Source: Schlesneria paludicola DSM 18645 | GTDB taxonomy: Bacteria > Planctomycetota > Planctomycetia > Planctomycetales > Planctomycetaceae | DNA length: 64,000 nucleotides | Reading direction: 5' to 3' | Assembly: GCF_000255655.1 (NCBI RefSeq) | Contig: NZ_JH636434.1 | Location: 3,052,716 to 3,116,715, forward strand | Shown here: piece by piece, positions 16,633 to 25,854 of the stretch | Numbering within the stretch: the first letter of the stretch is position 1 | Layout: the number at the start of each line of letters is the position of its first letter | The notes under the pieces: model-generated | What the model was told of the DNA's origin: nothing | What the model saw: the letters and a program-made list of their open reading frames with translations, nothing else | Databases searched by the model: none | Program-made: the position numbers and the translations under genes

Positions 16633-16745
16633 TAAATTCAAGCTTGTCTGAGGCAGCTCTTGCGACGGTTCGGGCTTCAAATGAACCTCTTGCGATCTGG
16701 CTGACACACGGTCTCTGGGACCCAGGAACCATCGATCTACAATAG
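16633..16745 (+). pseudogene. C-terminal remnant of an unknown gene
   Basis: Directly after the IS5-type end a frame reads SLSEAALATVRASNEPLAIW and on to a TAG at 16,745, with protein-like composition but no start. It may be the tail of a gene cut by the insertion. The family is not recognised. Confidence 0.3.
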
Positions 16746-16917
16746 GTGTGCGAGCATTCGTTTCAACTCTAACACAACCGACAATTCAAGACCGTTGCTA
16801 GATACTAGAAACCGTTTTCAATTTCGCAGCTCTTTTTCGATCTGTGTCGCCGCACGCTTGGGCCTTTGATTTCAGAACAAGTCTGATCCTCGCATTTACC
16901 CTGTGTTCCCTGTGATC

Positions 16918-17454
16918 TCATGCATCGGATCGACTTCGCTTTACCGCACCAACAATCAGTCCGCCGACTATGAACATTACTCCGCAATAACAAATCCATA
17001 GGCCACAGGTAGCAAGAACCAACCGATCTCGACAACTCGATACTCCACCCCCGAGAGCCCCCCAAATACCTCCCGAAGAAGCTATTACGGCTCCGATTTC
17101 GGCCATGCTCATATTTAATGGCCGATTCAGCATACACATACATACGTGTATCCAATATGTCGCAGTCAGCACAACAAATACATAAGCGATCCACGATGCG
17201 CCATCTCCGACGAACAACGATGAAATGGTAATCGAAGCAGTACAGAGCACACAAAGCACAATGGCGCGAAAGGTGAGGTTTAGAAGCGCAGGAGGCACAA
17301 TCAACAGCACAAAGAGCGCGCTCATGCTTAATATGTTTATATTCGTTAAACATGCAGTAGCAGTCGCATGTGTTATCACGAGCCAAACCAACACACTAGT
17401 CAGAAGGACGGCTCTACTAGCCGTAGTGTTTGCGGTAATTACCACAATTAACAT
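16918..17454 (-). CDS. Multi-pass membrane protein, unknown, possibly 5'-truncated
   Basis: From the ATG at 17,454 the product is 178 residues with about five hydrophobic segments (for example MLIVVITANTTASRAVLLTS, SALFVLLIVPPALLNLTF, IVLCVLCTASITISSLF). It ends in a basic tail. The frame is open further upstream to 17,625, but that part is read from the ISL3 fragment in a different frame. The original N-terminus may therefore have been removed by that element. No family was recognised. Confidence 0.5.
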   Translation of the reverse strand: MLIVVITANTTASRAVLLTSVLVWLVITHATATACLTNINILSMSALFVLLIVPPALLNLTFRAIVLCVLCTASITISSLFVGDGASWIAYVFVVLTATYWIHVCMCMLNRPLNMSMAEIGAVIASSGGIWGALGGGVSSCRDRLVLATCGLWICYCGVMFIVGGLIVGAVKRSRSDA

Positions 17455-17533
17455 TCCGCAGATTGTCTTGTTTCTAGTCAGTGCGACCTGAGTCGCATTC
17501 TTTTTTGCGCAATTGCAATATACTTGTGCCTCC

Positions 17534-18257
17534 TCACCAAAAACTGTGGGTGAGTTCTGGTTCTGGCAGCTTTCCAAGTTGATGATACAAAGCGATCTCG
17601 ATCGCTTCATAGACTCGGAAGCCATAAGCTTTTTTAGTAGTCAGTTTCGCCTTATTGTTGAATCCCTCTACGACACCTGTGGAAATCGCTCCTCGCGCTC
17701 GGAACCAGTTCAGAATTAGGTTGCGATGGTTTCGCAGCATGCGAGCGACCCGCTTCATCGATTCCAGGCGAGACCGCATCGTTCGAACGCACCATTCGTC
17801 GAGAAACTTCCCAGCCCACCCTGCCGAAGCGTATTCCCAGAACCGCTGAAACTCCTCTCTCAACAAGTGCGATCTCACCGAACGCAAATTGTATTTCATC
17901 AGTTCCGCCAGCTTCACGACTTGCTTTGGAGGGAGATTCGCAGGGCGTTTCAACAGGCACCAACGTGAATGTTTCAGAACGGGCTCGTATCCATCGCGTT
18001 TCAATTGCCGGGCTTCGTTCGCTCGCACTTCATCCAGGGCCTTGTTGAAGTGCACCATCAGATGAAACCGATCCAGCACATGCACCGCATTGTTGGCCTG
18101 TTCAGCGATCACTTTCAGGTACGGTTTCCACATGTCACTGCACACAAATTGAATGCCCTGCCTCACATCGTCCGGCAAAATCCGGAATAACTTCGTCAAG
18201 CTGACTTCCGTTCGCTCGCGTCCAATCCACAACAGACGTTTGCAGCCTTCGCCACAG
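17534..18257 (-). pseudogene. ISL3-family transposase, C-terminal fragment
   Basis: A frame of about 240 residues ends with TGA at 17,534 and is open to about 18,257 without a true start. It carries the ISL3 DDE domain: RLLWIGRERTEVSLTKLF, then VCSDMWKPYLKVIAEQ with the catalytic Asp, LDRFHLMVHFNKALDEVR, and near the end STGVVEGFNNKAKLTTKKAY with the catalytic Glu. The zinc-ribbon N-terminal half is missing. The break lies beside a family A palindrome at 18,262, and the likely IS end is the palindromic CTCACCCACAG/GGTGAG region around 17,530. Confidence 0.88.
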
Positions 18258-18261
18258 AGTC

Positions 18262-18308
18262 AAAAGGTGTCAGGAACCAAACCGAGGATAAGGCACCTGA
18301 CACCTTTT
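18262..18308. repeat. Family A palindrome
   Basis: AAAAGGTGTCAGGAACC on the left and GCACCTGACACCTTTT on the right surround a short loop (AAACCGAGGATAA). It lies exactly at the point where the ISL3 fragment loses its N-terminal half. Confidence 0.8.
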
Positions 18309-18354
18309 GTATTCCCCCGCTCTGCGGCTCTCAAGTGGTCTTGCCGAGGGTTTT

Positions 18355-18603
18355 CTATTGCGATGTTTTCTTAATGAGTCCCGCAGCCGAAAGTTTTGCC
18401 ACACCATTGACAACGAGCGCAAGGCCTATAAATGGAGACATTAAATATGGCCCCCAGAATATATATGGACAACGCATCAATTCGCCAATCAACATGAGGG
18501 TCGCATTTAATGGATAGAAGTATCCAGCGTTGGGATTCACAAGCATTGCAGCGTACAAAGTGCTCTCGTATAAGACGTACGCCCCCAAACACACACGCGA
18601 CAT
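18355..18603 (-). CDS. Small membrane protein, unknown
   Basis: This is an 82-residue product from the ATG at 18,603. An ATG at 18,702 would give 115 residues. Two or three hydrophobic stretches are visible (VCLGAYVLYESTLYAAMLV, YFYPLNATLMLIGELM, SPFIGLALVVNGVAKLSAAG), followed by a short basic tail. No family was recognised and no neighbour clarifies its role. Confidence 0.4.
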   Translation of the reverse strand: MSRVCLGAYVLYESTLYAAMLVNPNAGYFYPLNATLMLIGELMRCPYIFWGPYLMSPFIGLALVVNGVAKLSAAGLIKKTSQ

Positions 18604-18872
18604 CCCAGATCGGCAGCAGAATGCTTGCCTATGATTATCAATCCCTGAAGATTCATTCACATTAAGTACACTTACGTTAAAACGATGTAAGATTGCGTAC
18701 ACAGGTGCACATTGATTTCTTGACCTTAATCACGAAAGCGTTCGATAATAGTGAAGAAACGACAACAAATGTAATGACGGCATTTGTTTGTCGCATGCGC
18801 ACCGGATTATAGATTGATATTGTGTTCTTGTCAAATAACATCGACAATAGTGGTGGGGTAATCGATCGTTAG

Positions 18873-19088
18873 ATGTCGGAAATATCAGCGCGCAAATTGT
18901 CCAATCTGAATTCATCGCGGCCATGGAACTCTCATTATCTTTTGGGGCTTCTTATATTACTACAGTTGTGCTTTGCCTCTTGGGTGGATCGTGGCCGCGT
19001 GCACGATAATAGCAGAGTTGTGCAGAGCGTTGATGCCGTCGAGGCCAGACTGACCACTTCAGAACATTTCGTTGCTCAGGCAGGTTAA
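18873..19088 (+). CDS. Possible small single-pass membrane protein
   Basis: A frame of 71 codons has one hydrophobic segment (HYLLGLLILLQLCFASWV) followed by a polar tail. There is no clear ribosome binding site. It may be a real small protein or a remnant. The surrounding 18,604-18,872 shows nothing else. Confidence 0.3.
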   Translation: MSEISARKLSNLNSSRPWNSHYLLGLLILLQLCFASWVDRGRVHDNSRVVQSVDAVEARLTTSEHFVAQAG

Positions 19089-19284
19089 TGAGCAAAAGTC
19101 GTTCGATGAAGTGCCAAATCTCTGGCACAGTCAAGGGAATCAGGCGGACCTCTTTTTGGGGGAAGCCAACTTATGAACTTTCGCCCGTACAACCGTCAGT
19201 GCTGCTGGCCTGCTGGTGGATTCAGCACCAGTTGTAGTGAGAGCCAGGTTTGTAATGAGGACTTGTGTTCCTGGAGCGGAGAGT

Positions 19285-19332
19285 AAAAAGGTGTCAGGAA
19301 CCAAATCGCGAATAAGTTGCCTGACACCTTTT
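19285..19332. repeat. Family A palindrome
   Basis: AAAAAGGTGTCAGGAACC and GCCTGACACCTTTT flank the loop AAATCGCGAATAAGTT. A gene tail follows 15 bp later, suggesting insertion into or next to a gene. Confidence 0.8.
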
Positions 19333-19346
19333 GCATTCCCTCCCAG

Positions 19347-19403
19347 GGTAAGTACATTGACCTTGCCCCAGACGGCAAGATTGTTTCGTTCGGATGCCAA
19401 TAG
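19347..19403 (+). pseudogene. Gene tail remnant after a family A palindrome
   Basis: The frame GKYIDLAPDGKIVSFGCQ followed by TAG at 19,403 reads like a genuine C-terminus but has no upstream coding part beyond the palindrome at 19,285. It is probably the end of a gene that has otherwise been lost. Confidence 0.3.
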
Positions 19404-19418
19404 ATGGTGAGGAGAAAT

Positions 19419-19730
19419 ATGGATGGTATTGCTCGTATTACAAGAATTGTGGCCTTGTTGGATATCTGGGTAGATGGGCAACTGTTTCCATTCCCTAAAA
19501 TGAAGGTGAAAGTTGTCGAGGAATCGGAGGGCAGCTATTTATCCTTAATGAACGTGCATCGACGAGATAGGTTTTCAGGCGAAACTGATTATCTTTCGGG
19601 GTTCTCCAATACGATTGACGGGGCGGTTGCCGACTTGTTAACAAGTTTTGTTTCAGGCGTTCGTGAACATATGCCGGATGGAGGCTTGACCGAAAATGAT
19701 TTTGAATGGTCCGCCCCTGAAGACTTTTAG
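19419..19730 (+). CDS. Hypothetical small acidic protein
   Basis: This is a 103-residue protein. The ATG at 19,419 is chosen because GAGGAG lies four bases upstream. A start at 19,404 would fall inside that ribosome binding site. The product begins MDGIARITRIVALLDIWVDG and is acidic toward the C-terminus (LTENDFEWSAPEDF). It is soluble, without signal peptide. Its size and acidity resemble immunity proteins of polymorphic toxin systems, but no family was recognised. Confidence 0.6.
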   Translation: MDGIARITRIVALLDIWVDGQLFPFPKMKVKVVEESEGSYLSLMNVHRRDRFSGETDYLSGFSNTIDGAVADLLTSFVSGVREHMPDGGLTENDFEWSAPEDF

Positions 19731-19861
19731 AGGCAGTTTCAAAGCCTGGAAATCGATAGTTATTTTCAAGCAAATGCAGGAGTTTAGTCACCCCCTTGGC
19801 GATCTGCGACGTTTGCAGGGCACGGTTTCTTTAAGCTGTTATTCTGGGCATCGAGAGGTGG

Positions 19862-19911
19862 AAAAGGTGTCAGGAACCGTTTATGGTCAAATCACGGAAG
19901 ATTTCGACTAG
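19862..19911 (+). repeat. Family A half-element with conserved tail
   Basis: This is the same half palindrome and tail as at 15,697-15,745, here uninterrupted: the tail reads AGATTTCGACTAGG, containing the CTAG used by the IS5-type element in the other copy. The remaining sequence from 19,731 to 19,950 holds no gene. Confidence 0.75.
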
Positions 19912-19950
19912 GCTTTGCCTGATTTCGCTTTCGTAAGATTCGCCGAGTTG

Positions 19951-20687
19951 ATGTCGATGAAAGCTCATTGTCGTATTTTTGTGGTGCTCGCTCGTGATGC
20001 CGAGGTCGGGGTTATCTTGCGTCGGGGCCATCAAAATGAGTTCAGATCATCAGGTGGGACACTCGACAGGATACGTTCGAGGAAGGGGCATGGTTTCACG
20101 GGCGGATCGACGAGCACGCATGTGACGTTTCTCCGGATGGACAATTGTTCGTTTATTTTGCAGCCAAACATGGTCGCGATGATGAATACGACCATGCTTG
20201 AACGGCGGTTAGCGGCCTGTTGAAGTAAGGGGGACAGGCACCTTGGCATTCACGATGTCATGGCGTTTTTGAGTGTGGTCGGAGCCAGTCCCCGTTACTT
20301 CAACAGGCTGTCAGTCGACCACCATGGCTTTACGCATTGACTCTTTAGCCAAGCCCGTACGGTGCATGGCCTGGCGGTGGCCGCTTTTCCGGCAATTCGG
20401 AACTGAACCTTCTCTCACGATATCCCCTGGAGCCGCATTCGGGACATCGACCGCCGCGGCAGCTCGTGGTCCATCAACATGACTGGAGCAAATTTCCATA
20501 CGAATCCAAAAGCGAGATCGAAGGGGCCGACTGGTATGGTCGAGATCAATCGCATCGAATCGTTTATGCGCACGATGGAAAACTATTCCGCAGGGTGAAT
20601 TCGACGGACGAAGTGCTGATCGATCTCAATGATCGACAGCCGAACCCGCTGCCAGCTCCCGCTTGGGCTCAGCAATTTCCTCGTTAA
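19951..20687 (+). pseudogene. Decayed gene split by a family B element
   Basis: Three collinear pieces make one protein. The N-terminus (MKAHCRIFVVLARDAEVGVI) runs to a one-base deletion near 20,023-20,028. The frame then continues through TFEEGAWFHGRIDEHACDVS to a 98-bp palindrome at 20,213-20,310, and afterwards from RPPWLYALTL to the TAA at 20,687. Three in-frame stops (20,037, 20,199 and 20,346) sit where the context suggests tryptophan codons, each one or two bases from TGG. Removing the element plus one TTAG/TCAG joins the flanks in frame as TAVSRPP. The family is unnamed and its function unknown. Confidence 0.8.
20213..20310. repeat. Family B palindromic element inside a gene
   Basis: The element is 98 bp, flanked by TTAG (20,209-20,212) and TCAG (20,311-20,314). 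The ends CCTGTTGAAGTAA and TTACTTCAACAGG are inverted repeats. Inside are the semi-complementary GGGGGACAGGCACC and GGAGCCAGTCCCC. It could fold into a long hairpin. Confidence 0.9.
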
Positions 20688-20774
20688 ATGGCTCTCCAGA
20701 AATTTGCGCCATGGAAAATGTGCCTGAATCTTTTCCCTGGTCCGCCGGGAACCGGCTCATTTCTCGGCGGTTGA

Positions 20775-20872
20775 CAGGCCGTTGAAGCGAGGGGGACAGG
20801 CACCTCGGCATTCACGATTTCATGGCGTTTTTGAGTCTGGTCGGAGCCAGTCCCCGTTACTTCAGCAGGCGG
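20775..20872. repeat. Family B palindromic element
   Basis: This 98-bp copy has more diverged ends (CAGGCCGTTGAAGCGAG and TTACTTCAGCAGGCGG) and flanks TTGA/TTAA. The core motifs GGGGGACAGGCACC and GGAGCCAGTCCCC are retained. Confidence 0.85.
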
Positions 20873-20913
20873 TTAAGAGCCTGCTGAAACAGAACAATGG
20901 AACCGTCGCCTTT

Positions 20914-21243
20914 TCATAGTCGGAACACTCCATCGGGGTCCGGGGCAAATGGAATCACTTCCACTACCGCGGCCCAGGGAAGTTCGCCGTAGATGTGCGG
21001 AAACAATTCTGTTCCGCCTTCGAGATTCTCATCCACAACGCGCGCGGCCAGAGCCGAAGAGTCCACCTTCAATAACACTAAATTTGACTTTCCGCGAAAG
21101 ATGCGGTTAGCAACGCCGGCGACCTGCGTCACGTACGAGCAGTGGATGAATCCATCCTTCTCATACTCGGTGGGCGTGTAAATCCCCACGGCTTTCGCAT
21201 CAGTCGCCTGCTTCTGAGTCGTGATGTGATACAGGATTGGCAT
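20914..21243 (-). CDS. DUF952 family protein
   Basis: This 109-residue protein matches DUF952. The N-terminus is MPILYHITTQKQA, followed by YEKDGFIHCSYVTQVAGVANR, LVLLKVDSSAL and FPHIYGELPWAAVVEVIPFAP, the conserved order of this family. The fold is related to ADP-ribosyltransferase-like proteins, but no activity is established. AAGGTG precedes the ATG by about 7 bases. It is monocistronic between palindromic repeats. Confidence 0.92.
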   Translation of the reverse strand: MPILYHITTQKQATDAKAVGIYTPTEYEKDGFIHCSYVTQVAGVANRIFRGKSNLVLLKVDSSALAARVVDENLEGGTELFPHIYGELPWAAVVEVIPFAPDPDGVFRL

Positions 21244-21302
21244 TTCAATTCACCTTGACTCGGAACGTAACTGTTCACAGATCGGGGACGGGCTCCGGGT
21301 TA

Positions 21303-21434
21303 CCCGTTCACAGCCCGAAGAGAGGGGTGCAGGCACATTTTCCCGGTTCAATGGGAATCCACAGTAAATCGACGAAGGTATGCCTTCCTTCTACCGCGGG
21401 AAAATGAGCCAGTCCCCGGGCTGTGAACGGTTAC
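21303..21434. repeat. Family C palindromic element
   Basis: Outer arms CCGTTCACAGCCCG and CGGGCTGTGAACGGTTAC enclose inner arms GCAGGCACATTTTCCC and GGGAAAATGAGCCAGTCCCC, with a loop of about 50 bp. A partial extra left arm lies just before it at 21,267-21,298. Confidence 0.85.
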
Positions 21435-21463
21435 GCTCGATTGTCGTATTTTCTGACCAGACT

Positions 21464-24400
21464 TTACTCGGCTCGATCTTGCACGGTTTCACTCAACGGG
21501 GCGTCGGATTCGTCGAGGGTGAGTTTTCGGCCTTTGCCGACGAGGGTTCCGAACACGTAGTAGAGGCCGGGGATGAGAATGACTCCGAGTGTGGTGCCCA
21601 GCAGCATTCCCCCCACTGCCGTCGTGCCGATGGTGCGATTCCCAATGGCGCCCGGACCTGTCGCGCGGACCAGGGGAATCAGGCCGACGATGAAGGCGAA
21701 CGACGTCATCAGGATCGGACGGAACCGCAAACGGGCGCCGGCGATCGCAGCGTCTTTGACGCTCTCGCCTTCGTTGCGTCGCTGCACGGCGAACTCGACG
21801 ATCAGAATGGCGTTTTTGCCCAGCAGGCCGACCAGCATCACGAGTCCAATCTGGGCATAGACATCGTTTGAAAGGTCCATCATGCGCAGAAAGAGAAATG
21901 ACCCAAAGATGCCGACGGGTAATGAAAAGATCACGGCCAAAGGCAGGATGAAGCTCTCGTATTGTCCAGCCAGAACCAGGTAGACGAAGACGACGACGAT
22001 CAAAAAGATGTAAATTGCCAGATTGCCCTTGGATTCTTCGTCATAGGACAAGCCTTCCCAGCCGAGGTCGAAGCCTTGGGGCAGCGTTCGCTCTGCCACC
22101 TCTTTGATGGCTCGAATCGCTTCGCCGCTGCTGAAGCCAGAGGCGGGTGCACATTGAATCGCAGCCGAGGGGTACAGGTTGTAGCGGCTGATCTCGTTCA
22201 TACCCTGGGTCGGCTGAAGCTGCATGAACGACGAATAGGGAACCATCTCGCCGTCTTCATTCTTGACGAACAAATCCTGGAAGTCGGACGGGTAACGTCG
22301 AAACTCGGGCTTAGCTTGAACAAAGACCTTATAGAATTGGCCAAAGCGGACGAAGCCTTGTTCCCAGGTACTTCCAATCACGATCGACAGGTTGTCCATC
22401 GCTTTGCCGATCGAAACCCCTTTTTGCATCGCGGCGTCATTATCAATGATCAGCTCATACTGCGGATAATTGCTGGCGAAGAACGTGAACAGGCCTTTCA
22501 CCTCGTTTCGTTTCTGCAGCTCGCTCATGAACTTCGCCGTCACTTCTCCGAGTCGCTGATATTCTCCCGTGTTCGTCTGGTCGAGCACACGGACCGAGAC
22601 GCCCCCGGCCGCTCCGAACCCGGGTACCGCAGGCGGCTCGTAGAATTCCAGTTTGACGTCTGCGATTTTGGTCGATTCGCGTTCGAGTTGCTCGATGATT
22701 TGTTTCGCCGTCAATTTGCGTTGAGACCACGGTTTCAGATTGATCAGGCATGTGCCTGCATTCGAGCCTCGGCCTTCTGTCAGCACTTCATAACCTGCCA
22801 ACGACGAGACCGAGATCACGCTATCGATGGACTTGGCGAGCTCTTTCAGTTCGTGGGCTTTTGAATTGGTGAATTCCAGCGTCGAGCCGGGAGGCGTTTG
22901 AATGATTCCATAGATCATTCCCTGATCCTCGATCGGGATGAATCCGCTCGGCAGACGTGTATTCACGAGATAGATGCCCACCCCAAAACTCGTGATCAAG
23001 ATCATGGTCAGCATGCGTCGCGTGACAATCTGCGAGAGCAGTGCGGCGTATCGACCAGTGATCTTCTCCAACGCGATATTGAACAAATGTAAGAGCCGCC
23101 CCAATGGTCCACGTTTTTCAACGTTCTTGTGTGGTTTCAAAATCATGGAACAGAGGACCGGAGTGAGCGTCAGCGCCACGACTCCAGAGAGCACAATCGA
23201 CGTCGCCATCGTGATCCCGAACTGCCGGTAGAAGGTTCCCACCGGTCCTGTCATGAACGTCACTGGTATGAAAACCGCCGTCATGACGAGCGTAATAGCA
23301 ATGATCGCGCCACTGATTTCGGTCACGACTTCTCGAGTGGCCAGATAGGGCGTCAGGCCCTTTTCATGCATCTTCGCGTGAACGGCTTCGACAACGACAA
23401 TCGCGTCGTCAACAACCACCCCGATCGCCAGAATCAGGGCAAAGAGTGTGATCAGGTTAATCGAGAGGCCAAACAATTGCAGGAAGAAGAAGGTTCCGAT
23501 CAACGACACCGGAACGGCGAGTGTGGGAATCAGGGTGGATCGCCAGTCTCCAAGGAAAATGAAGACCACCAGCGAGACCAGCAGGAACGCCTCAAACAGC
23601 GTATGCAGCACCTGTTCGATCGATGCGTCCAGGAAGCTCGAGACGTCATAGCTGATCTCAAATGTCATCCCAGGCGGGAACGATGCCTTTTTGATTTTCT
23701 CGAGCTTTTTCTTGACGTTTTCGATGACGACGGACGCATTCGTGTCAGGCAATTGCTTCAGCACGATCGCGGCCGAGGGATGGCCGTCGATATCTGAATA
23801 GATGTCGTAGTACGACGGCCCCAGTTCAATGTCCGCCACATCTCTCAGGCGCAGCACTTCTCCCTTGGGATTCGCACGGATGATGATATCTTCGTACTGA
23901 TCTGGCTTGTTGTACCGCCCGACCCAGGTCAAGACATACTCGATCGATTGCGAGGTCTTCCCGGTTGCCTGGCCAAGCCTTCCAGGCGAGCCGATCATAC
24001 TTTGCTGCGCCAGCGTCTGCATAATTTCTTCGGCCGAGACGTCGTACGCACGCATTCGGTCGAGGTCCAGCCAAACCCGCATGGCATATTGGCGATTGCC
24101 CAGGATACGAGCACTGCCGACACCTTGAACGCGTTTGATCTCGGGTAACAAGTTCGCGTAGGTGTAGTTGTAGATGAAGTTTTGCGTGTGCTGCTTGTTC
24201 GTACTGTTCACGTTCACATACATCAACATGCTTTTCATCGCCTGCATGACGATGATGCCTTCGCGTTCGACGATGGGCGGAAGATTATTCCGGACCGTCA
24301 GCACTCGATTCTGAACGTTCACGACCGCGGCGTTGGTATCCGTCCCAGGTTCAAAGACGACTGTGATCGTTCCTTCGCCGGCGCTGGTCGCATCGGAAAT

Positions 24401-24634
24401 CATGTACCGCATGTTCGGTACGCCGTTAATCGATTGCTCCAGAATCACCAGCACGGAATCGACCAAAACCAGCGCACTTGCACCAGGATAAGAGACGGTC
24501 ACGACGACGCTTGTGGGGGCGACCGAAGGGAACTGCGCAATCGGCAGTGTCTGAATGGAAAGCCCCCCAAGGAACAGGATGATGATCGAAATCACGATCG
24601 CCAGTGTGGGTCGATGGAGGAATTGCACGAACAT
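21464..24634 (-). CDS. RND-family multidrug efflux permease (HAE1/AcrB type)
   Basis: This 1056-residue inner-membrane pump is the normal length for AcrB-type proteins. The N-terminus MFVQFLHRPTLAIVISIIIL is the first membrane helix, and FPSVAPTSVVVTVSYPGAS is the conserved entry to the porter domain. TM4 has the proton-relay pair in GVVVDDAIVVVEAV, and TM10 has the matching lysine in VGLLGKNAILIVEFA. The duplicated porter and docking regions are complete. It lies 54 bp downstream of the membrane fusion gene on the same strand, forming an operon. No outer-membrane channel gene accompanies it. The substrate cannot be told from sequence. Confidence 0.95.
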   Translation of the reverse strand: MFVQFLHRPTLAIVISIIILFLGGLSIQTLPIAQFPSVAPTSVVVTVSYPGASALVLVDSVLVILEQSINGVPNMRYMISDATSAGEGTITVVFEPGTDTNAAVVNVQNRVLTVRNNLPPIVEREGIIVMQAMKSMLMYVNVNSTNKQHTQNFIYNYTYANLLPEIKRVQGVGSARILGNRQYAMRVWLDLDRMRAYDVSAEEIMQTLAQQSMIGSPGRLGQATGKTSQSIEYVLTWVGRYNKPDQYEDIIIRANPKGEVLRLRDVADIELGPSYYDIYSDIDGHPSAAIVLKQLPDTNASVVIENVKKKLEKIKKASFPPGMTFEISYDVSSFLDASIEQVLHTLFEAFLLVSLVVFIFLGDWRSTLIPTLAVPVSLIGTFFFLQLFGLSINLITLFALILAIGVVVDDAIVVVEAVHAKMHEKGLTPYLATREVVTEISGAIIAITLVMTAVFIPVTFMTGPVGTFYRQFGITMATSIVLSGVVALTLTPVLCSMILKPHKNVEKRGPLGRLLHLFNIALEKITGRYAALLSQIVTRRMLTMILITSFGVGIYLVNTRLPSGFIPIEDQGMIYGIIQTPPGSTLEFTNSKAHELKELAKSIDSVISVSSLAGYEVLTEGRGSNAGTCLINLKPWSQRKLTAKQIIEQLERESTKIADVKLEFYEPPAVPGFGAAGGVSVRVLDQTNTGEYQRLGEVTAKFMSELQKRNEVKGLFTFFASNYPQYELIIDNDAAMQKGVSIGKAMDNLSIVIGSTWEQGFVRFGQFYKVFVQAKPEFRRYPSDFQDLFVKNEDGEMVPYSSFMQLQPTQGMNEISRYNLYPSAAIQCAPASGFSSGEAIRAIKEVAERTLPQGFDLGWEGLSYDEESKGNLAIYIFLIVVVFVYLVLAGQYESFILPLAVIFSLPVGIFGSFLFLRMMDLSNDVYAQIGLVMLVGLLGKNAILIVEFAVQRRNEGESVKDAAIAGARLRFRPILMTSFAFIVGLIPLVRATGPGAIGNRTIGTTAVGGMLLGTTLGVILIPGLYYVFGTLVGKGRKLTLDESDAPLSETVQDRAE

Positions 24635-24688
24635 GATTTCAGAGTGACTCGATTTCGTTTTCGGAATACCGCACAGAATGATCGAAGG

Positions 24689-25822
24689 TTACTCGGCGTG
24701 ATATTTCAAGTTTTCATAGACCTGCGCCACACTGCGGGTTTCGTATTGAATTTTGACACCATCATGAACCTGCTGAACCCCCTCGAGAACAATCTTGTCG
24801 TCGACCTCGATTCCCGATTTGACAATAAAGATGTCGTCCAACTCGTGACTGATTTCGAGTTCGCGCTGACGCGCGATGTCGTCCTTGTCGACGACATACA
24901 CGAAGCGTTTGTCGAGAATCAGAAAGGTTGACTTCTGGGGAATGACCATGGCATCTTTCTGCACATGGGTGAGGAACACGTTTCCGGTTTGGCCATGACG
25001 CAACAAGCGATCGGGATTGGGGAAATCGGCGCGGAACGAGATATTCCCAGTCCTGTTATTGAAGTCTGCTTCAATCGCCCCGATCGTGCCTTCCTGGGAA
25101 AACTTCTTTCCATTCGCCAGGACGAGATCGATTTTCATCTCTGGCCCGTGCTGGTCTTTGTCGGCCATAAATTCCAGATAGCGTGCTTCGGGCACGTTGA
25201 AATAGACCCACATCAGGCTGTTATCTGACAGGGTCGTTAACGTACTGCTCTCTTCGAGCAGGCTTCCTTCCTGATGCTGCAGTCGGTCAATGATCCCATC
25301 GAAGGGGGCCTTGATCGTCGCGAAATTCAGTTCCGCCGCCGCCAATTCCGTCTTGGCTTTGGCACGCAGTAGCTTGGCTTTTTCTAGCGACACTTCATTC
25401 GTGGAGACGACTTTCTCCGTCGAGAGTTTCTGCGAAAAGTCGAACTCCATCTGTGCAATCGCTTGTTCGGCCAATTCGGCGTCATACTTGGCCTTATAGA
25501 TAATGGGGATGACTTTGAAGAGCTCGTCACCTTTTTTGACCTCTTGCCCCTCTTTGACCGAGATCGCATCAAGGTAGCCGCGTTCAAGAGCTTTGACCTC
25601 AATATGTCGCCTTGAGTGAATTTGACAGACATACCGCTGGTTTAAGGTGATGGACCTCACTTCAGGCTTGGTCACCACAATCGTGTGTGTCTCGATCGCG
25701 GGCTCGGCATTTTGAGCATCGCAGCCAAGCACGAACAACGGGCACAGAATCAAGAGGAGCGTGGCGACATCGCCGCGTGGCCGTTCGTGAAACAATGGCA
25801 GAAATCCTGGATTGGGTTTCAC
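24689..25822 (-). CDS. RND periplasmic adaptor (membrane fusion lipoprotein)
   Basis: This 377-residue HlyD/AcrA-type adaptor has a lipobox at residues 32-34 (FVLGC), predicting anchoring by Cys34. The half-lipoyl motif is split as expected (ALERGYLDAISVKEGQEVKKGDELFKV and IKAPFDGIIDRLQHQEGSLL) around an alpha-helical hairpin rich in Lys, Ala and Glu. A beta-barrel follows (MWVYFNVPEARYLEF) and then the membrane-proximal domain. It is the first gene of the operon with the RND permease. Family B palindromes occupy the region upstream. Confidence 0.94.
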   Translation of the reverse strand: MKPNPGFLPLFHERPRGDVATLLLILCPLFVLGCDAQNAEPAIETHTIVVTKPEVRSITLNQRYVCQIHSRRHIEVKALERGYLDAISVKEGQEVKKGDELFKVIPIIYKAKYDAELAEQAIAQMEFDFSQKLSTEKVVSTNEVSLEKAKLLRAKAKTELAAAELNFATIKAPFDGIIDRLQHQEGSLLEESSTLTTLSDNSLMWVYFNVPEARYLEFMADKDQHGPEMKIDLVLANGKKFSQEGTIGAIEADFNNRTGNISFRADFPNPDRLLRHGQTGNVFLTHVQKDAMVIPQKSTFLILDKRFVYVVDKDDIARQRELEISHELDDIFIVKSGIEVDDKIVLEGVQQVHDGVKIQYETRSVAQVYENLKYHAE

Positions 25823-25854
25823 CAGAACAGTCCTCTCACACGCACGAGTCTTAG

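Noticed and set aside
1-18257. The two ISL3 pieces (1-376 and 17,534-18,257) as halves of one split element
   Set aside because: There is no shared sequence to test continuity, and the candidate IS ends differ. They may be unrelated copies.
21962-22864. Plus-strand frame of 300 codons over the RND permease
   Set aside because: It is antisense to a well-supported gene, with no domain and no ribosome binding site.
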